From Pseudomonadales bacterium (GTDB lineage: Bacteria; Pseudomonadota; Gammaproteobacteria; Pseudomonadales; DT-91), in assembly GCA_013215055.1 (NCBI GenBank), contig JABSRQ010000025.1, positions 1 to 59,616 of the forward strand: a stretch of DNA of 59,616 nucleotides. The letters run 5' to 3'. Position 1 is the first letter of the stretch. Each line of letters begins with the position of its first letter. A program made the position numbers and the translations under genes. This document shows positions 8,597 to 17,574 of this stretch, piece by piece. The notes under the pieces are model-generated. The model saw nothing but the letters and a program-made list of their open reading frames with translations, did not search any database and had not been told where the DNA came from.

Positions 8597-8735
8597 AGAA
8601 CCACTGGGCATTAACAGGGTATGGCATTAGACTTATTACCATTCTAATCCACTGAATCCCGTTAGTTTATTAAACCACATCAATATTTTTTACATCATCG
8701 TTTAAGAGAATTGGGGCTAATCCACCTTATACTCA
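8597..8735 (+). repeat. IS91-like 3'-end remnant (tail only)
   Basis: Starts AGAACCACTGGGCATTAACA and ends with the terminal motif CTAATCCACCTTATACTCA. It aligns end to end with 18788-18925 and 27071-27208, where it follows an IS91-type transposase C-terminus. From AGAACC to CCTTATACT the three copies are 137, 138 and 138 bases long. No transposase codons remain in this copy. Confidence 0.7.
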
Positions 8736-8948
8736 AAAATAGCAGCGTATGTTAGGGGATGGATGGTCTAATTATTAGCGATTTATACATAAGCGGCTTT
8801 GGATTTTTTTCTGATTCCGGGTAATTAAAAAACACTCAAAAAGGTTTTACCTAGATAAATTTTAGAACAGTAACGAGATCATCTTTCGTGTCAGTTCCAG
8901 CGGTTGATGTATTTCAGGCCTCTCAAACCTTAATAGAAATAGTCATTT

Positions 8949-9210
8949 CTATATCAACGTTGGCTTTAACTTTACCACCACATTGCCAGCACTAATCTTA
9001 AACGCGGGTGCAGCACTCAGAAAAGTATCCCTGGAAAAAACGGCATGACAACCGAGGCAGGTACAGGGTTCACAGGTAAAGTTTTTGCTAATACGTTCTT
9101 TAAAAAATTTCACCAGTGCACCTTTACCGCCTTTAAACAGCGGGGATTTGCATTTAACACAAAAGATATAGAGCGTTTTTTACCGGGCCTTTTTTATTAG
9201 GTTTTGCCAT
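8949..9210 (-). pseudogene. Small CxxC (zinc-ribbon-like) protein gene, frameshifted
   Basis: ATG at 9210 gives MAKPNKKGPVK. Shifting one frame in the A-rich run near 9175 continues into a well-formed protein: LYIFCVKCKSPLFKGGKGAL, then F-T-C-E-P-C-T-C-L-G-C and S-R-D-T-F-L, ending at 8949. The paired C-x-x-C motifs and the C-V-K-C-K start resemble small, uncharacterised gammaproteobacterial zinc-ribbon-like proteins. The single-base break makes it a pseudogene unless the run is a sequencing error or a programmed slip. No homologue name can be given. Confidence 0.55.
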
Positions 9211-9378
9211 ATTGAAGTCATTTAAATGGGACTGATTTTTGCTGTATTGCAGAAAGTATAAGAGGGATTCACGACAGCGATCAACTACAGGCAGCGCATG
9301 AGCGCAAGCTGCTAAAGCGGGCTGGACGGTACAAAGCATACAAAATGTGACTCAGATAAAACAAGATCCAGCAAGGCA

Positions 9379-9410
9379 CAAAAAAAGCGAACTTCCAATG
9401 AGGCTCGCTT
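9379..9410 (-). terminator. Terminator after the large lipoprotein gene
   Basis: Read on the minus strand, AAGCGA/TCGCTT form a stem around a 14-base loop, followed by TTTTTTG. It lies about 65 bases past the stop of the gene at 9477. Confidence 0.5.
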
Positions 9411-9476
9411 TATGCGGATGAACTATGAAACCGCAGTGCCATAATGCGGATATTTAATACTCCACAACTTCAAAGT

Positions 9477-12263
9477 TTATTGGTAAATACTCACCCGTTC
9501 ACCACTGAGTAATGACTCTAACATTAATACTCCACGGTAATTTACATCCCATAATAACTGAGAAGCAACATCAGCATGTGCACGAATACCTGAATAGTCT
9601 TTGGATATTTTACGAGAAATAAACGGTAAGGTACGCACACTTTGCATTGAAAAATCATCCAAGCTTACTTTCAACAGTTGGCCTTTATACTCAATAAAGG
9701 CAAAGCCTGATGCTGCATCAACAGAAAAGTGACTCATATCATAACGTATATCTGAATCCCAGCTCTGGGCAAACATTTGCGTCGGTGTCAGCACTATATT
9801 TCTATCCCCGCTACTCAGATTGATTGTCGCTAAACCTGATTCGCTTAATACCCAGACTACGTTTCTTACACGGTCTACTATCACCGCATCAGCAATCGGC
9901 GAGAACTGCGGCCCACTGCCCACAGAAGGAGTGCCAAGCGCATCAGAAATAACCGTTTCAAGCTTGCTATGAACATCAAAGCTCACCAATTTACCGTTAT
10001 CAACAATCAATAGTGACTGGCCATCGTTTACTAACGTTGCCTTACTGCTGAGCGTTTGAGTTAATGGAAACTGCTCCGTGGAGCCTCCGGTTCTTATATG
10101 CATGCGGCTTGGGCTGCCACTATGAAAGCCATGAACTTGGCTGGTAGCTCTTGAAAACAGTACACCATAATTGCTTGCATTTTTGTCGGTATAACGAGAA
10201 ACCTGCTCAACTGCAGCATCACCAGAGACGATATAATGACTATAAAAACTTCTTCGTCCAGCTTGATGCGCCATAAAATCAATCAACTGATCACTGACAT
10301 GCATGTTGCGAACATTAGCCGACGGTTTACCGATTCTTTCTCCTACACCGGCTTGATAAATAATATTATCGACGCTGTCATCGGCATTATCATAGCGGTG
10401 TAACTGACGTAAGGTGTCTAACACATAAAGCTTGTTACTGAGGGCATCGTAAGTAAAGCCACCAAGATAGCCACCAGGAGATAGTCGGTTAGTTTCACTG
10501 CCGTCGCTCAGCTTCACTTCCAATATTTTGCTACCAAAACCATCACCTCGAAGCCACGCTCGGTCACTGGGTACATCTAAGACGATGCTCGGGGCACCAC
10601 TGTTCGAATAGATATCCTGGTTTGTCACCAAGGCGGCAGACTTTGTTGCAATATCAACCGAGAAAAATCCATTTTGATACATCGTGAAATATATTTTCTG
10701 ATTAGCAGTATCAACCGCAATGGCATGAATATATCCCCAGTTAGTGACTAGGCCCAGCGCATCACTTTGGGAAAAAAATGGCGTTAAAGTGTTGGTGGCG
10801 ATTGAGTAACTGTAAATTGCAGATTCTGATTGCGCAGAATAGTTGCTGTTATAAGTAAAATAAAGAGTGCCTGAATTAAAGTCAGCAGCTAGGCCTTTGG
10901 ATAAATAGCTTGCATCAACGCCTGCGGGCATACTGATAGTCGTGCTACTACTTACGCCGGTATCGATATTGACTTTATGCAATTGTAGCTGACTAGATGA
11001 GAGTACTGTTACGCTATATAGCTCGTCTGTTAAGGCGTTGAATAAGCTTGATTGAAAATCAAAATTAGTTTGCGTAAGGTAGTTATCCATCAATAAACTA
11101 GGGGTAACATTAGCGTTGTTATTGATGGGAAAGCTAAGCAGGCGAAAGTTATCTAAGACGATGATACGGGCGTCATCAGCGTCAGGAAATATGCCGGACC
11201 ACTTACCGTATCCCGCATTAACATCAAGTTCAACCGTATTATCAACACTGATTGTTTGCCCCACACCGTAACCGTTAAGCAGCGCCGACATCACTAGCGT
11301 ATTGTCGCCCGCCGAAACCGGCACCAACGCCGTCCATAAATGTGGGTAATCAACACTTTGCTGTAGCGCAACGCCATTAACCTGCGCATTAGTAAAACTC
11401 GGTAAAGTCGCATTTTCCAAGTTGTCAGCTAATACCGTCACCGTGATGGTTGCAGCGCTAGGCTTGGCAATATTGCTTTTATCGGTAGGAAAGATAATTT
11501 TTGCTACATAACTTTCAGTAACATCCGTCACGGTTACTGCTATGGCCATCAAAGAACGACTCTCGGTCTTGTATTGAGCAAAACAAATAATATCTAGCTG
11601 ATAAATATTATCCGCGTCAGAGTCTGTTGGAACTTCAAAATCTGGCGCCTTGGCAAATCGCAGTACACCTTCTGCAAGCGTAAATTTATCAGCGTCAGAG
11701 CCACTGGTTTGCAACCACTCAGACCCATCATCAGGATCATCACAAAACACGGGAATACTACCGACACTATTTTCACTAACCTCGACCTGTCGCTGCAATT
11801 GAATGATCGGCCAATCTTCTTGTGAAGAGCCATCATCAACATTAATCACATAAATCGTGACATCTTGCTCAACGGCTGCATCAACACCGTTATCGGCTTT
11901 AATACGTACTGCATAAATATCGTTACCCGCTGCGGCAGTAGACGCTTCGTAATCAGCCGCCGTTAAAAATGCCAGGTTGCCGCTTACGCTATCAACACTA
12001 AATAAAGCTTGGTCAGCACCGCCGACAAGGCTATAAACCAGAGCCACTCCATCGGGGTCTGCCAAGGTTTGCGCTAGGTTAACCGTCGTCTCATTTTCAT
12101 TAACATCAATAACGTCAGTTAAGCTGCCCGTTAAAGCCTGATTCGATAAGCCGCCATTTTCTGAGGAGGATATTTCATCATTGATGACCAAAATATTGTC
12201 AAAATTAATTTTGCAGGCTGTCAGTAGCGACAACATTAAGACTATCAATAAAAATCTGGGCAT
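9477..12263 (-). CDS. Large cadherin-like/beta-propeller lipoprotein
   Basis: A 928-residue lipoprotein with the lipobox L-L-T-A-C at residues 13-17. Residues 45-145 and 150-245 are two cadherin-like repeats, recognisable by V-N-E-N, A-L-F-S-V-D-S-V-S-G, the D-Y-E motif and the closing T-I-Y-V-I-N-V-D-D and V-T-V-T-D-V. Residues 255-350 look like an Ig-type beta sandwich. From about 360 to the end are repeated propeller-like units (L-Y-F-T-Y-N, I-Y-F-T-M-Y, L-Y-V-L-D-T), suggesting a beta-propeller. Such proteins bind ligands or partners at the cell surface. Homologues often contain NHL- or LVIVD-type repeats, but the exact type is not settled. No operon partner is near. Confidence 0.75.
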   Translation of the reverse strand: MPRFLLIVLMLSLLTACKINFDNILVINDEISSSENGGLSNQALTGSLTDVIDVNENETTVNLAQTLADPDGVALVYSLVGGADQALFSVDSVSGNLAFLTAADYEASTAAAGNDIYAVRIKADNGVDAAVEQDVTIYVINVDDGSSQEDWPIIQLQRQVEVSENSVGSIPVFCDDPDDGSEWLQTSGSDADKFTLAEGVLRFAKAPDFEVPTDSDADNIYQLDIICFAQYKTESRSLMAIAVTVTDVTESYVAKIIFPTDKSNIAKPSAATITVTVLADNLENATLPSFTNAQVNGVALQQSVDYPHLWTALVPVSAGDNTLVMSALLNGYGVGQTISVDNTVELDVNAGYGKWSGIFPDADDARIIVLDNFRLLSFPINNNANVTPSLLMDNYLTQTNFDFQSSLFNALTDELYSVTVLSSSQLQLHKVNIDTGVSSSTTISMPAGVDASYLSKGLAADFNSGTLYFTYNSNYSAQSESAIYSYSIATNTLTPFFSQSDALGLVTNWGYIHAIAVDTANQKIYFTMYQNGFFSVDIATKSAALVTNQDIYSNSGAPSIVLDVPSDRAWLRGDGFGSKILEVKLSDGSETNRLSPGGYLGGFTYDALSNKLYVLDTLRQLHRYDNADDSVDNIIYQAGVGERIGKPSANVRNMHVSDQLIDFMAHQAGRRSFYSHYIVSGDAAVEQVSRYTDKNASNYGVLFSRATSQVHGFHSGSPSRMHIRTGGSTEQFPLTQTLSSKATLVNDGQSLLIVDNGKLVSFDVHSKLETVISDALGTPSVGSGPQFSPIADAVIVDRVRNVVWVLSESGLATINLSSGDRNIVLTPTQMFAQSWDSDIRYDMSHFSVDAASGFAFIEYKGQLLKVSLDDFSMQSVRTLPFISRKISKDYSGIRAHADVASQLLWDVNYRGVLMLESLLSGERVSIYQ

Positions 12264-12549
12264 GATTATTTTCCGTGGTATCAGAGCCGAATAATTGAGC
12301 GGGAATTTACCACAGCCAGTAAAGCCATCCCCACCCCCATATAGGGGGGAATAAAGAATGAAAGCTGAATATTGCTACTGGTTCACAAGGGTGTACGGCC
12401 ACCGATAGAGCCGCGAATGACACTAAGATGTTCTGTGGCATTAACCACGGGTTTCTTACTTAATGATGATGAGATCTATGAGTAAATTCTGCAGTGGTGG
12501 CAGGGCAACTCTCAAAGCATAAATAGAAGGGCGGTAAAACGGAGATGGC

Positions 12550-14238
12550 TTAAGGTTTGATCCAACCTGCCTGGCATAAAATATCTGCAAAGTTATGATA
12601 TAACATGGCCGCAAAGCCTTCGCCTTCACGAAAGATCGCGCGACTATTGGGCAGTTCCTTCAGCAAGTTTTGTGCATAGCACGTGGCAACAGGGTCTGCA
12701 TTGCCATAAACCACATAACAACGGTTGTGAATAGCCTTAAGCTCAAAAGGCCAGGGTTGATGAATAAGTTTAATATCTCTGGCCAAAGCCTTAATACCTT
12801 GTCGACTACACTCTGTGGCTTGTTTAACAGCTTGAGAGCGCACGTGATCAGCGTCAAAAACCTGTTTATCGCTGTCATTAAAAAATCGTTTTAAGTTGTC
12901 ATAGGCTTTTTCCCAATCGTTAGACAGTTCATGCATACTTAACTGCATGATCTTTTGCGCCAGCGTGGGAAAGGCTCTAACGACTCTAGGCACGGTTTTA
13001 TAATAGTTGGGCGCTGCCGGTATTTTATGCTCCATGACATTAGGCGAAAAGGACTCTAACAAGATGATTTCATCAACAGCCTCTGGGTAGCGGCTGGCAA
13101 AAGCCAATGCATAACCCCCGCCTGCCACGGTGCCAATAAGCTTGATTTTATCAATGTGCATAAAAGCCAGCACGGCGAGGATATCATCAGCAATATCCGT
13201 TAACTGTTCATAGGCCGGCCCGTCAGACAAACCGTAGCCGGCTCGGTCTAACACTAACAGGCGTAATTTATGTTCATACAAAAAGGCCAAATCCAGTGGC
13301 CGTTCAAATCGAGAGCTCATAGATGCATGAGATAACAACATGGCTGTGCCGTTATCAGGCCCATAACTGCGTACCGCTAATTGTCGATGTCCTTTGGCTG
13401 GAATCATGATGTCACAGCCAGAGTTACTGTGCTCTTGGGCTGTTAAACCCACGTGTAAAGGTGCATTTAAAACCAGCGTTACCAGTTCGGCTTGGCGTTT
13501 GGTTGAGGTTTTCTGGAAGATAATTTTAATATAACCACGAATGGTTGCGGGTTTAGATTGCCTGGCCAGGGCAATATCTTCGATAGATTGTCCGTAGCAC
13601 AGTCGCTGGGTGATATCGGCCTCTGTAGGCGTGAGGTGATAAAGCTCTTGTAAGCGCGTAGCTTGCTGTGCATTGCCGGTTGTTTTACTGGCAATAAATA
13701 ATACCCCACAGGCGGTATCGGGTAACTGTTCCTGCAATAGCTGGTGGGCATCTTCGGCGGGGCTTAAGATCATGACGGAAGCATGCTCCGATTTTTTGCC
13801 TAATAACATGGCCTTATCGGTGGTTGTACGATCGCGCTTCCAGCTGTTTAATGTTTGCCTCAATTCTAGGTTTTCAGGCTTAGACTGTATCTGCAGGCAG
13901 CCATCAATCTGCTTTATTCTTGCATCTTGCTTAAGCAAGGCCATGGCTTGTTCATTGCTATATAAAACCCTGGCATCGCTATCCAGTACCAGTATTGCGG
14001 TGCTGAGCCGGTTAATAATGTTTTCGGCGACTTTTTTCTGCTGCTGCAACTGATTAACACGTTTGGCAATGCTGAGGGATTGCTGAAAATGTTGTAGAAG
14101 TTCTTGCTCTACTTCTGCTTCACCATTGGCGGGTAAATTCAGCTCAGCCAATTGTTCATACAAATCAACAAATAAACCGTTATCTATAGCCGATTGGTAG
14201 ATCAGTTCGATGAATGAGCCAGATTGTGAAGTATTCAT
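12550..14238 (-). CDS. LuxR-type HTH fused to a serine-less alpha/beta-hydrolase domain
   Basis: A 562-residue protein. Residues 45-70 are coiled coil; 75-180 look like a PAS-type sensor (A-I-L-V-L-D-S-D-A-R-V-L-Y-S-N). Residues 195-255 are a LuxR-type helix-turn-helix (L-T-P-T-E-A-D-I, ATIRGYIKIIFQKT). From 270 to the end is an alpha/beta-hydrolase domain, with D-R-A-G-Y-G-L-S-D and a nucleophile elbow at 369-373 reading G-T-V-A-G where active enzymes have G-x-S-x-G. Asp515 (GNADPV) and His548 are in the usual places for the other triad members. The missing serine suggests a ligand-sensing, non-catalytic domain, much as in hydrolase-derived hormone receptors; that is inference. A perfect palindrome lies upstream at 14477. 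Confidence 0.8.
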   Translation of the reverse strand: MNTSQSGSFIELIYQSAIDNGLFVDLYEQLAELNLPANGEAEVEQELLQHFQQSLSIAKRVNQLQQQKKVAENIINRLSTAILVLDSDARVLYSNEQAMALLKQDARIKQIDGCLQIQSKPENLELRQTLNSWKRDRTTTDKAMLLGKKSEHASVMILSPAEDAHQLLQEQLPDTACGVLFIASKTTGNAQQATRLQELYHLTPTEADITQRLCYGQSIEDIALARQSKPATIRGYIKIIFQKTSTKRQAELVTLVLNAPLHVGLTAQEHSNSGCDIMIPAKGHRQLAVRSYGPDNGTAMLLSHASMSSRFERPLDLAFLYEHKLRLLVLDRAGYGLSDGPAYEQLTDIADDILAVLAFMHIDKIKLIGTVAGGGYALAFASRYPEAVDEIILLESFSPNVMEHKIPAAPNYYKTVPRVVRAFPTLAQKIMQLSMHELSNDWEKAYDNLKRFFNDSDKQVFDADHVRSQAVKQATECSRQGIKALARDIKLIHQPWPFELKAIHNRCYVVYGNADPVATCYAQNLLKELPNSRAIFREGEGFAAMLYHNFADILCQAGWIKP

Positions 14239-14476
14239 AGGTGAATGGTATTAAAAACTCCTGGTGAAATTGAGCAGTGCCTCAGGGAAAAACCGTAGAG
14301 CAGGGAAAAATCGTTCGCTAAGCATAAGTTGTGGCGATGAGTTTTTTTCATGTGAATGCCCCTATTTGATCTGCCTTATTTGCAAGGCATAATGGGCGTT
14401 TGCACTGAATATCTTCAAGCGAGGATACTTTTATTCATAACCTATATATATAACAGATACTGATTATCTCACGTTT

Positions 14477-14492
14477 ATATACACGTGTATAT
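14477..14492. promoter_or_regulatory. 16-bp perfect palindrome upstream of the LuxR-hydrolase gene
   Basis: ATATACACGTGTATAT reads the same on both strands. It sits about 240 bases before the start of the minus-strand regulator gene, within a strongly AT-rich stretch. It is a plausible operator for that regulator, but no experimental motif is known to me. Confidence 0.35.
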
Positions 14493-14750
14493 TTATAGGG
14501 GGTTATCGTTGTGCCTGCTTGGGATGCGCCAGCCCATCTACCGCATGAATTGCGTTTATAGACGTCGCTTAGGATGACTTGAATCCATGACTTAGCCATC
14601 TAATTTAAAGTATCGTATCTAAACAGGGCTTAGGCTGTGTTCAAGCTGAACTTGTGTATATTGCTGATAAAATTAATATTTTAGCCATTAAAGATATCAG
14701 TACCCGCGCAAACAAGCTGCCAAAATTCATAGATTCGGAATTGCACAGGG

Positions 14751-14882
14751 CCGTTACAAGAAACGCAGCAACGTTGTTTGCAGGCAGGCATGAATCATTT
14801 TATTACTAAACCCTTTGAGCAGGAAAAGCTGATTGCCTTATTGGATGAATACTTGTTGCTGCCCAATAACCCTGCTGCTTAG
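14751..14882 (+). pseudogene. Response-regulator receiver C-terminal fragment
   Basis: The frame reads P-L-Q-E-T-Q-Q-R-C-L, then QAGMNHFITKPFEQEKLIAL and a short tail before the stop. Q-A-G-M-N-x-F-I-T-K-P-F is the conserved last helix and lysine region of CheY-like receiver domains, often found at the end of hybrid sensor kinases. The phosphorylated Asp and the rest of the fold are missing upstream, so this is a leftover of a two-component gene. Confidence 0.65.
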
Positions 14883-14991
14883 CCTTGATCTTTTATCTTA
14901 AAAAATATTCATACATTTTATGGCATGTGGATTAGAACTAAATGCGCTAGTCAGACACTAAGCTCTTGGAAAAATTTAAAGAGCGTTAATC

Positions 14992-15732
14992 ATGAAATAC
15001 CGCGCAATGGGTTTATTGCTATCTGTACTGTTGTCAGCTTGTTTACCTGAAGACGATTCGGTAGCGGCCGAAAATGAACAAGAACCCGCCAATCAATACA
15101 GATCTGATGGCTATGCTGATACTGGGGCCACAGATCTTAGTCGTAATAGCCGTATCCGTGCCACACGACCTGTATCGACTCAATCTCTTGCAGACAACCA
15201 GACCGGAACGGTATATGCCTTCACTGGTTTGGCCTATGTGCCCGAAGACGATGCGTATTATCAGGGCTCTATTAGCAAGAATGTATTAGCCGCAGAGCAG
15301 AGTTGGCAGAGTTTACTGCGTGTTGTGGTCACCGATATAGAATTTAATTACATTGCCCAGCCACGTATTAACCGTGCCTATTATGCCGATAGCGGCAGAC
15401 CCTTTATCACCGAAGACTGTGTGTTTATTACCGAAGGTGATCCACTGCCAGAGATGGCGAATATAGGTGATGCTGGAGATGATATGGCATTTAGCTGCGA
15501 GGGATTAGAGGTAATGCATTCCTGGGCCTTTTTAGAGAGTGAGGCCAACAGCAGTGCCTTGATCTTCCGCGAGAAAATTATACGTATCATCGATAGCGAT
15601 GCGACGGCGCATTTATCACAGGAATATGTGATAGATACTTATCTTGCCGAAAACGGGCATATCCATGGCGTAAAAGTGAGCTATATCCTGGATGGTGATC
15701 TGAAATATGTTTTTAGAAGTTTTGGTTTATGA
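14992..15732 (+). CDS. Lipoprotein of unknown function
   Basis: A 246-residue lipoprotein. The signal peptide ends with L-S-A-C at about residue 17 and an acidic linker (LPEDDS) follows, which favours outer-membrane sorting because no Asp is at +2. The mature part has a low-complexity N-terminal region, then a beta-rich domain with two cysteines (ITEDCVFITEG, AFSCEGL). No family was recognised. ATG at 14992 is preceded by GAGCG. Its neighbours are a receiver-domain fragment upstream and an IS91-like end downstream. Confidence 0.6.
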   Translation: MKYRAMGLLLSVLLSACLPEDDSVAAENEQEPANQYRSDGYADTGATDLSRNSRIRATRPVSTQSLADNQTGTVYAFTGLAYVPEDDAYYQGSISKNVLAAEQSWQSLLRVVVTDIEFNYIAQPRINRAYYADSGRPFITEDCVFITEGDPLPEMANIGDAGDDMAFSCEGLEVMHSWAFLESEANSSALIFREKIIRIIDSDATAHLSQEYVIDTYLAENGHIHGVKVSYILDGDLKYVFRSFGL

Positions 15733-15806
15733 CCTGCTGTTGAACGCATCCTCTGCTTTCAAACGCTGATTTGACTACTGACATCTATTGTCAGTCGTTG
15801 CGGTTG

Positions 15807-16016
15807 AGTATAAGGACTATAACCGCGGTTTGAGCTTGAAATCGAAGGCATGCTTTGTTTCTGGCCATACCCCAATCCATGGAAATCCTGAGGTTTTAGC
15901 CTTTAACTGTATTATAAAGTTAACCTGTTAGGCCAGACTGCCCTGTTAGGCCAGACTGTCCTGTTAAATAATGTTAGAACAAGTGAGACTCTAACACTCA
16001 ATAAAAATGCCAAAGG
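15807..16016 (-). repeat. IS91-like 3'-end remnant, reverse orientation
   Basis: On the minus strand this ends with GCGGTTATAGTCCTTATACT, the same terminal motif as the plus-strand tails. It aligns with 17153-17325 over its full length and with 58640-58862 near its other end. A 17-base unit (CTGTTAGGCCAGACTG plus C or T) is tandemly doubled near 15930-15962, which the sister copy lacks. Confidence 0.6.
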
Positions 16017-16019
16017 ATA

Positions 16020-16270
16020 ATGAAAGTGTCGTTATTTAGAGGTGAAACTTCAGTGACACGTTTTTGCGTACATTGGGAAGCAGATAAGTTAGTTGATACA
16101 CTACGCTTTGTATTTTTTGCTGATAGAGTGATGAAACACACCACAACTATGGCAAGTTTGTTAATCAAGCCATTGCGGCGGTGAGAGCATTTTCTGATGA
16201 AGTTGATTGGAAAAAAGAAAGTGATGACATTATTATCCGTGTACACCAACATATTATGTTGAATGTGTAA
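16020..16270 (+). pseudogene. Unrecognised small gene with frame shift
   Basis: From ATG 16020 the frame reads MKVSLFRGETSVTRFCVHW and then DTLRFVFFADRVMKH. One base later, the next frame continues as FVNQAIAAVRAFSDEVDWKK and ends with R-V-H-Q-H-I-M-L-N-V and a stop at 16270. Both halves have protein-like composition, so a single frameshifted gene of about 85 residues is likely. The family was not recognised. It overlaps the edge of the IS91-like remnant. Confidence 0.3.
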
Positions 16271-16392
16271 GCGCTAATAATTACAAACCGTGTAAGTTCT
16301 TTTATATTATAAATCCTGATTTTTATGCAGGTTTTTTTTGTTAAAAAATTAACATGGGCATATCAGTCAGCTTTATTATGCAGCGGCTAATT

Positions 16393-16824
16393 TTAACTCA
16401 TGCTTTTGGACTTTTTCCGACGAATATAAAGGGTACGATTTAGCTTAGCCACTATCTCTCCTTGTTCATCTTTTACATACACGGGAATTTGAGGTAAGTA
16501 TTTTTCACCATTTTCGGTATGAGTAATAATATCGCCAACGAGCTGTTGATTAATGGAAAAGTCTGCAGTGACCTTACCTTTACCCGGTTTTATAAAATCA
16601 ATGTCCGCTGACTTATCCCATACCAAGTACTGGTCTCCTAACTGTGCCATGATCATTAGCATATAAAAAGGGTCAGTCATTGCGAATAAAGAACCACCAA
16701 AATGGCTTCCTACGGCATTTTTATTCCACGGGCGTAAGCTTAATTCTACACGTGCCGTTTTAAAATCAGTTGATATATGTTTAATGCGAATACCAGCAAA
16801 AAATAACGGTGGCCAAGCATTCAT
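16393..16824 (-). CDS. Hotdog-fold thioesterase-like protein (DUF4442)
   Basis: A 143-residue protein matching the DUF4442/PaaI-like hotdog pattern: strand I-R-I-K-H-I-S-T-D, then RPWNKNAVGSHFGGSLFAM with the central hotdog helix, then Y-L-V-W-D-K-S-A-D-I-D-F-I-K-P-G. The basic N-K-N-x-V-G-S-H-F-G-G segment is where these proteins place the active-site turn. It is cytoplasmic. Likely substrates are acyl-CoA esters, but DUF4442 members are mostly uncharacterised. It stands alone between IS91-like remnants. Confidence 0.75.
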   Translation of the reverse strand: MNAWPPLFFAGIRIKHISTDFKTARVELSLRPWNKNAVGSHFGGSLFAMTDPFYMLMIMAQLGDQYLVWDKSADIDFIKPGKGKVTADFSINQQLVGDIITHTENGEKYLPQIPVYVKDEQGEIVAKLNRTLYIRRKKSKSMS

Positions 16825-16935
16825 AATAAGGCGAAATAGCCAATATTTTTTAAAAAAAATATATTCATTTAGAGTACTTAATAAAATTATATAACACTGA
16901 ATTGAAGGGTGGTATTCAACTCATTGTACCAGTGG

Positions 16936-17046
16936 ATGAGAAGTAATATAAAGGGTATAAGTCATACGGAACTCGAAAGTACCGTATGATATTTGGGGAT
17001 AGAAGTGGATGATGCATTGGAAATATCTGAACAGATTGAAATTTAA
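16936..17046 (+). pseudogene. Tyrosine recombinase C-terminus with nonsense codon
   Basis: The frame reads G-I-S-H-T-E-L-E-S-T-V, a TGA stop, then YLGIEVDDALEISEQIEI and a stop. Integrases of the phage/XerC type commonly end with LGHTxLESTVRYLGIEVDDAL, so TGA replaces a CGA arginine next to the catalytic tyrosine. Only this tail survives. Confidence 0.6.
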
Positions 17047-17054
17047 TAGTTATA

Positions 17055-17078
17055 CGCCCCAATCTAATGGGGCGCTTT
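17055..17078 (+). terminator. Hairpin terminator after the integrase fragment
   Basis: A perfect 7-bp stem CGCCCCA/TGGGGCG is followed by CTTTCG. It lies 9 bases after the recombinase stop. The T run is short. Confidence 0.5.
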
Positions 17079-17152
17079 CGTGTCATGAACGGGCATTGAG
17101 GTTAAAACCACTTAGCTAAACCGCCAGCCTGCAATGACACATATTGCAGCCC

Positions 17153-17325
17153 TTGAGTATAAGGCCTATAACCGCGATTTAAGCTTGAAATCAAAGGGTT
17201 GCTTTGACTCTGGCCATACAGAAACCCATGGGAACCATGAGGCTTTAGCCTTTAACTGAATTATAAGGTCAACCTGTTAGGCCAGACTGTACTATTAAAT
17301 AATGTTAGAGCAAGTGAGACTCTAA
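17153..17325 (-). repeat. IS91-like 3'-end remnant, reverse orientation
   Basis: Sister copy of 15807-15995, without the 17-base duplication. The minus strand ends with GCGGTTATAGGCCTTATACT, the family terminal motif. The two copies bracket the DUF4442 gene and the integrase fragment. Confidence 0.6.
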
Positions 17326-17574
17326 GAGTGTCTAGTAAATGAGGGGCGATTCAGCTCTATCACCATATAATGTTAAGTGTTAGAGTATTTAATTGAACTT
17401 GATTAGAGGCAACAAAAAGAGACAGAAAACCCCGTTAATGATCAAACAGAAACCAAAAAAATTGTGCTTTTTAATATGTTATATAAGATTTAATTACTAA
17501 TAATAAAAACGATGTTTGTTTGCTCTGAATGGAATCAGCCTTTCTTGCTCAAGCATCTATCTACAGGGATGTTT

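Noticed and set aside
15807..17325. Pair of repeats with GTTAGA/TCTAAC-like ends considered as integron attC sites
   Set aside because: There is no R-box/L-box arrangement, and the ends match the IS91-like terminal motif instead; the integrase fragment is of general phage/XerC type, not IntI.
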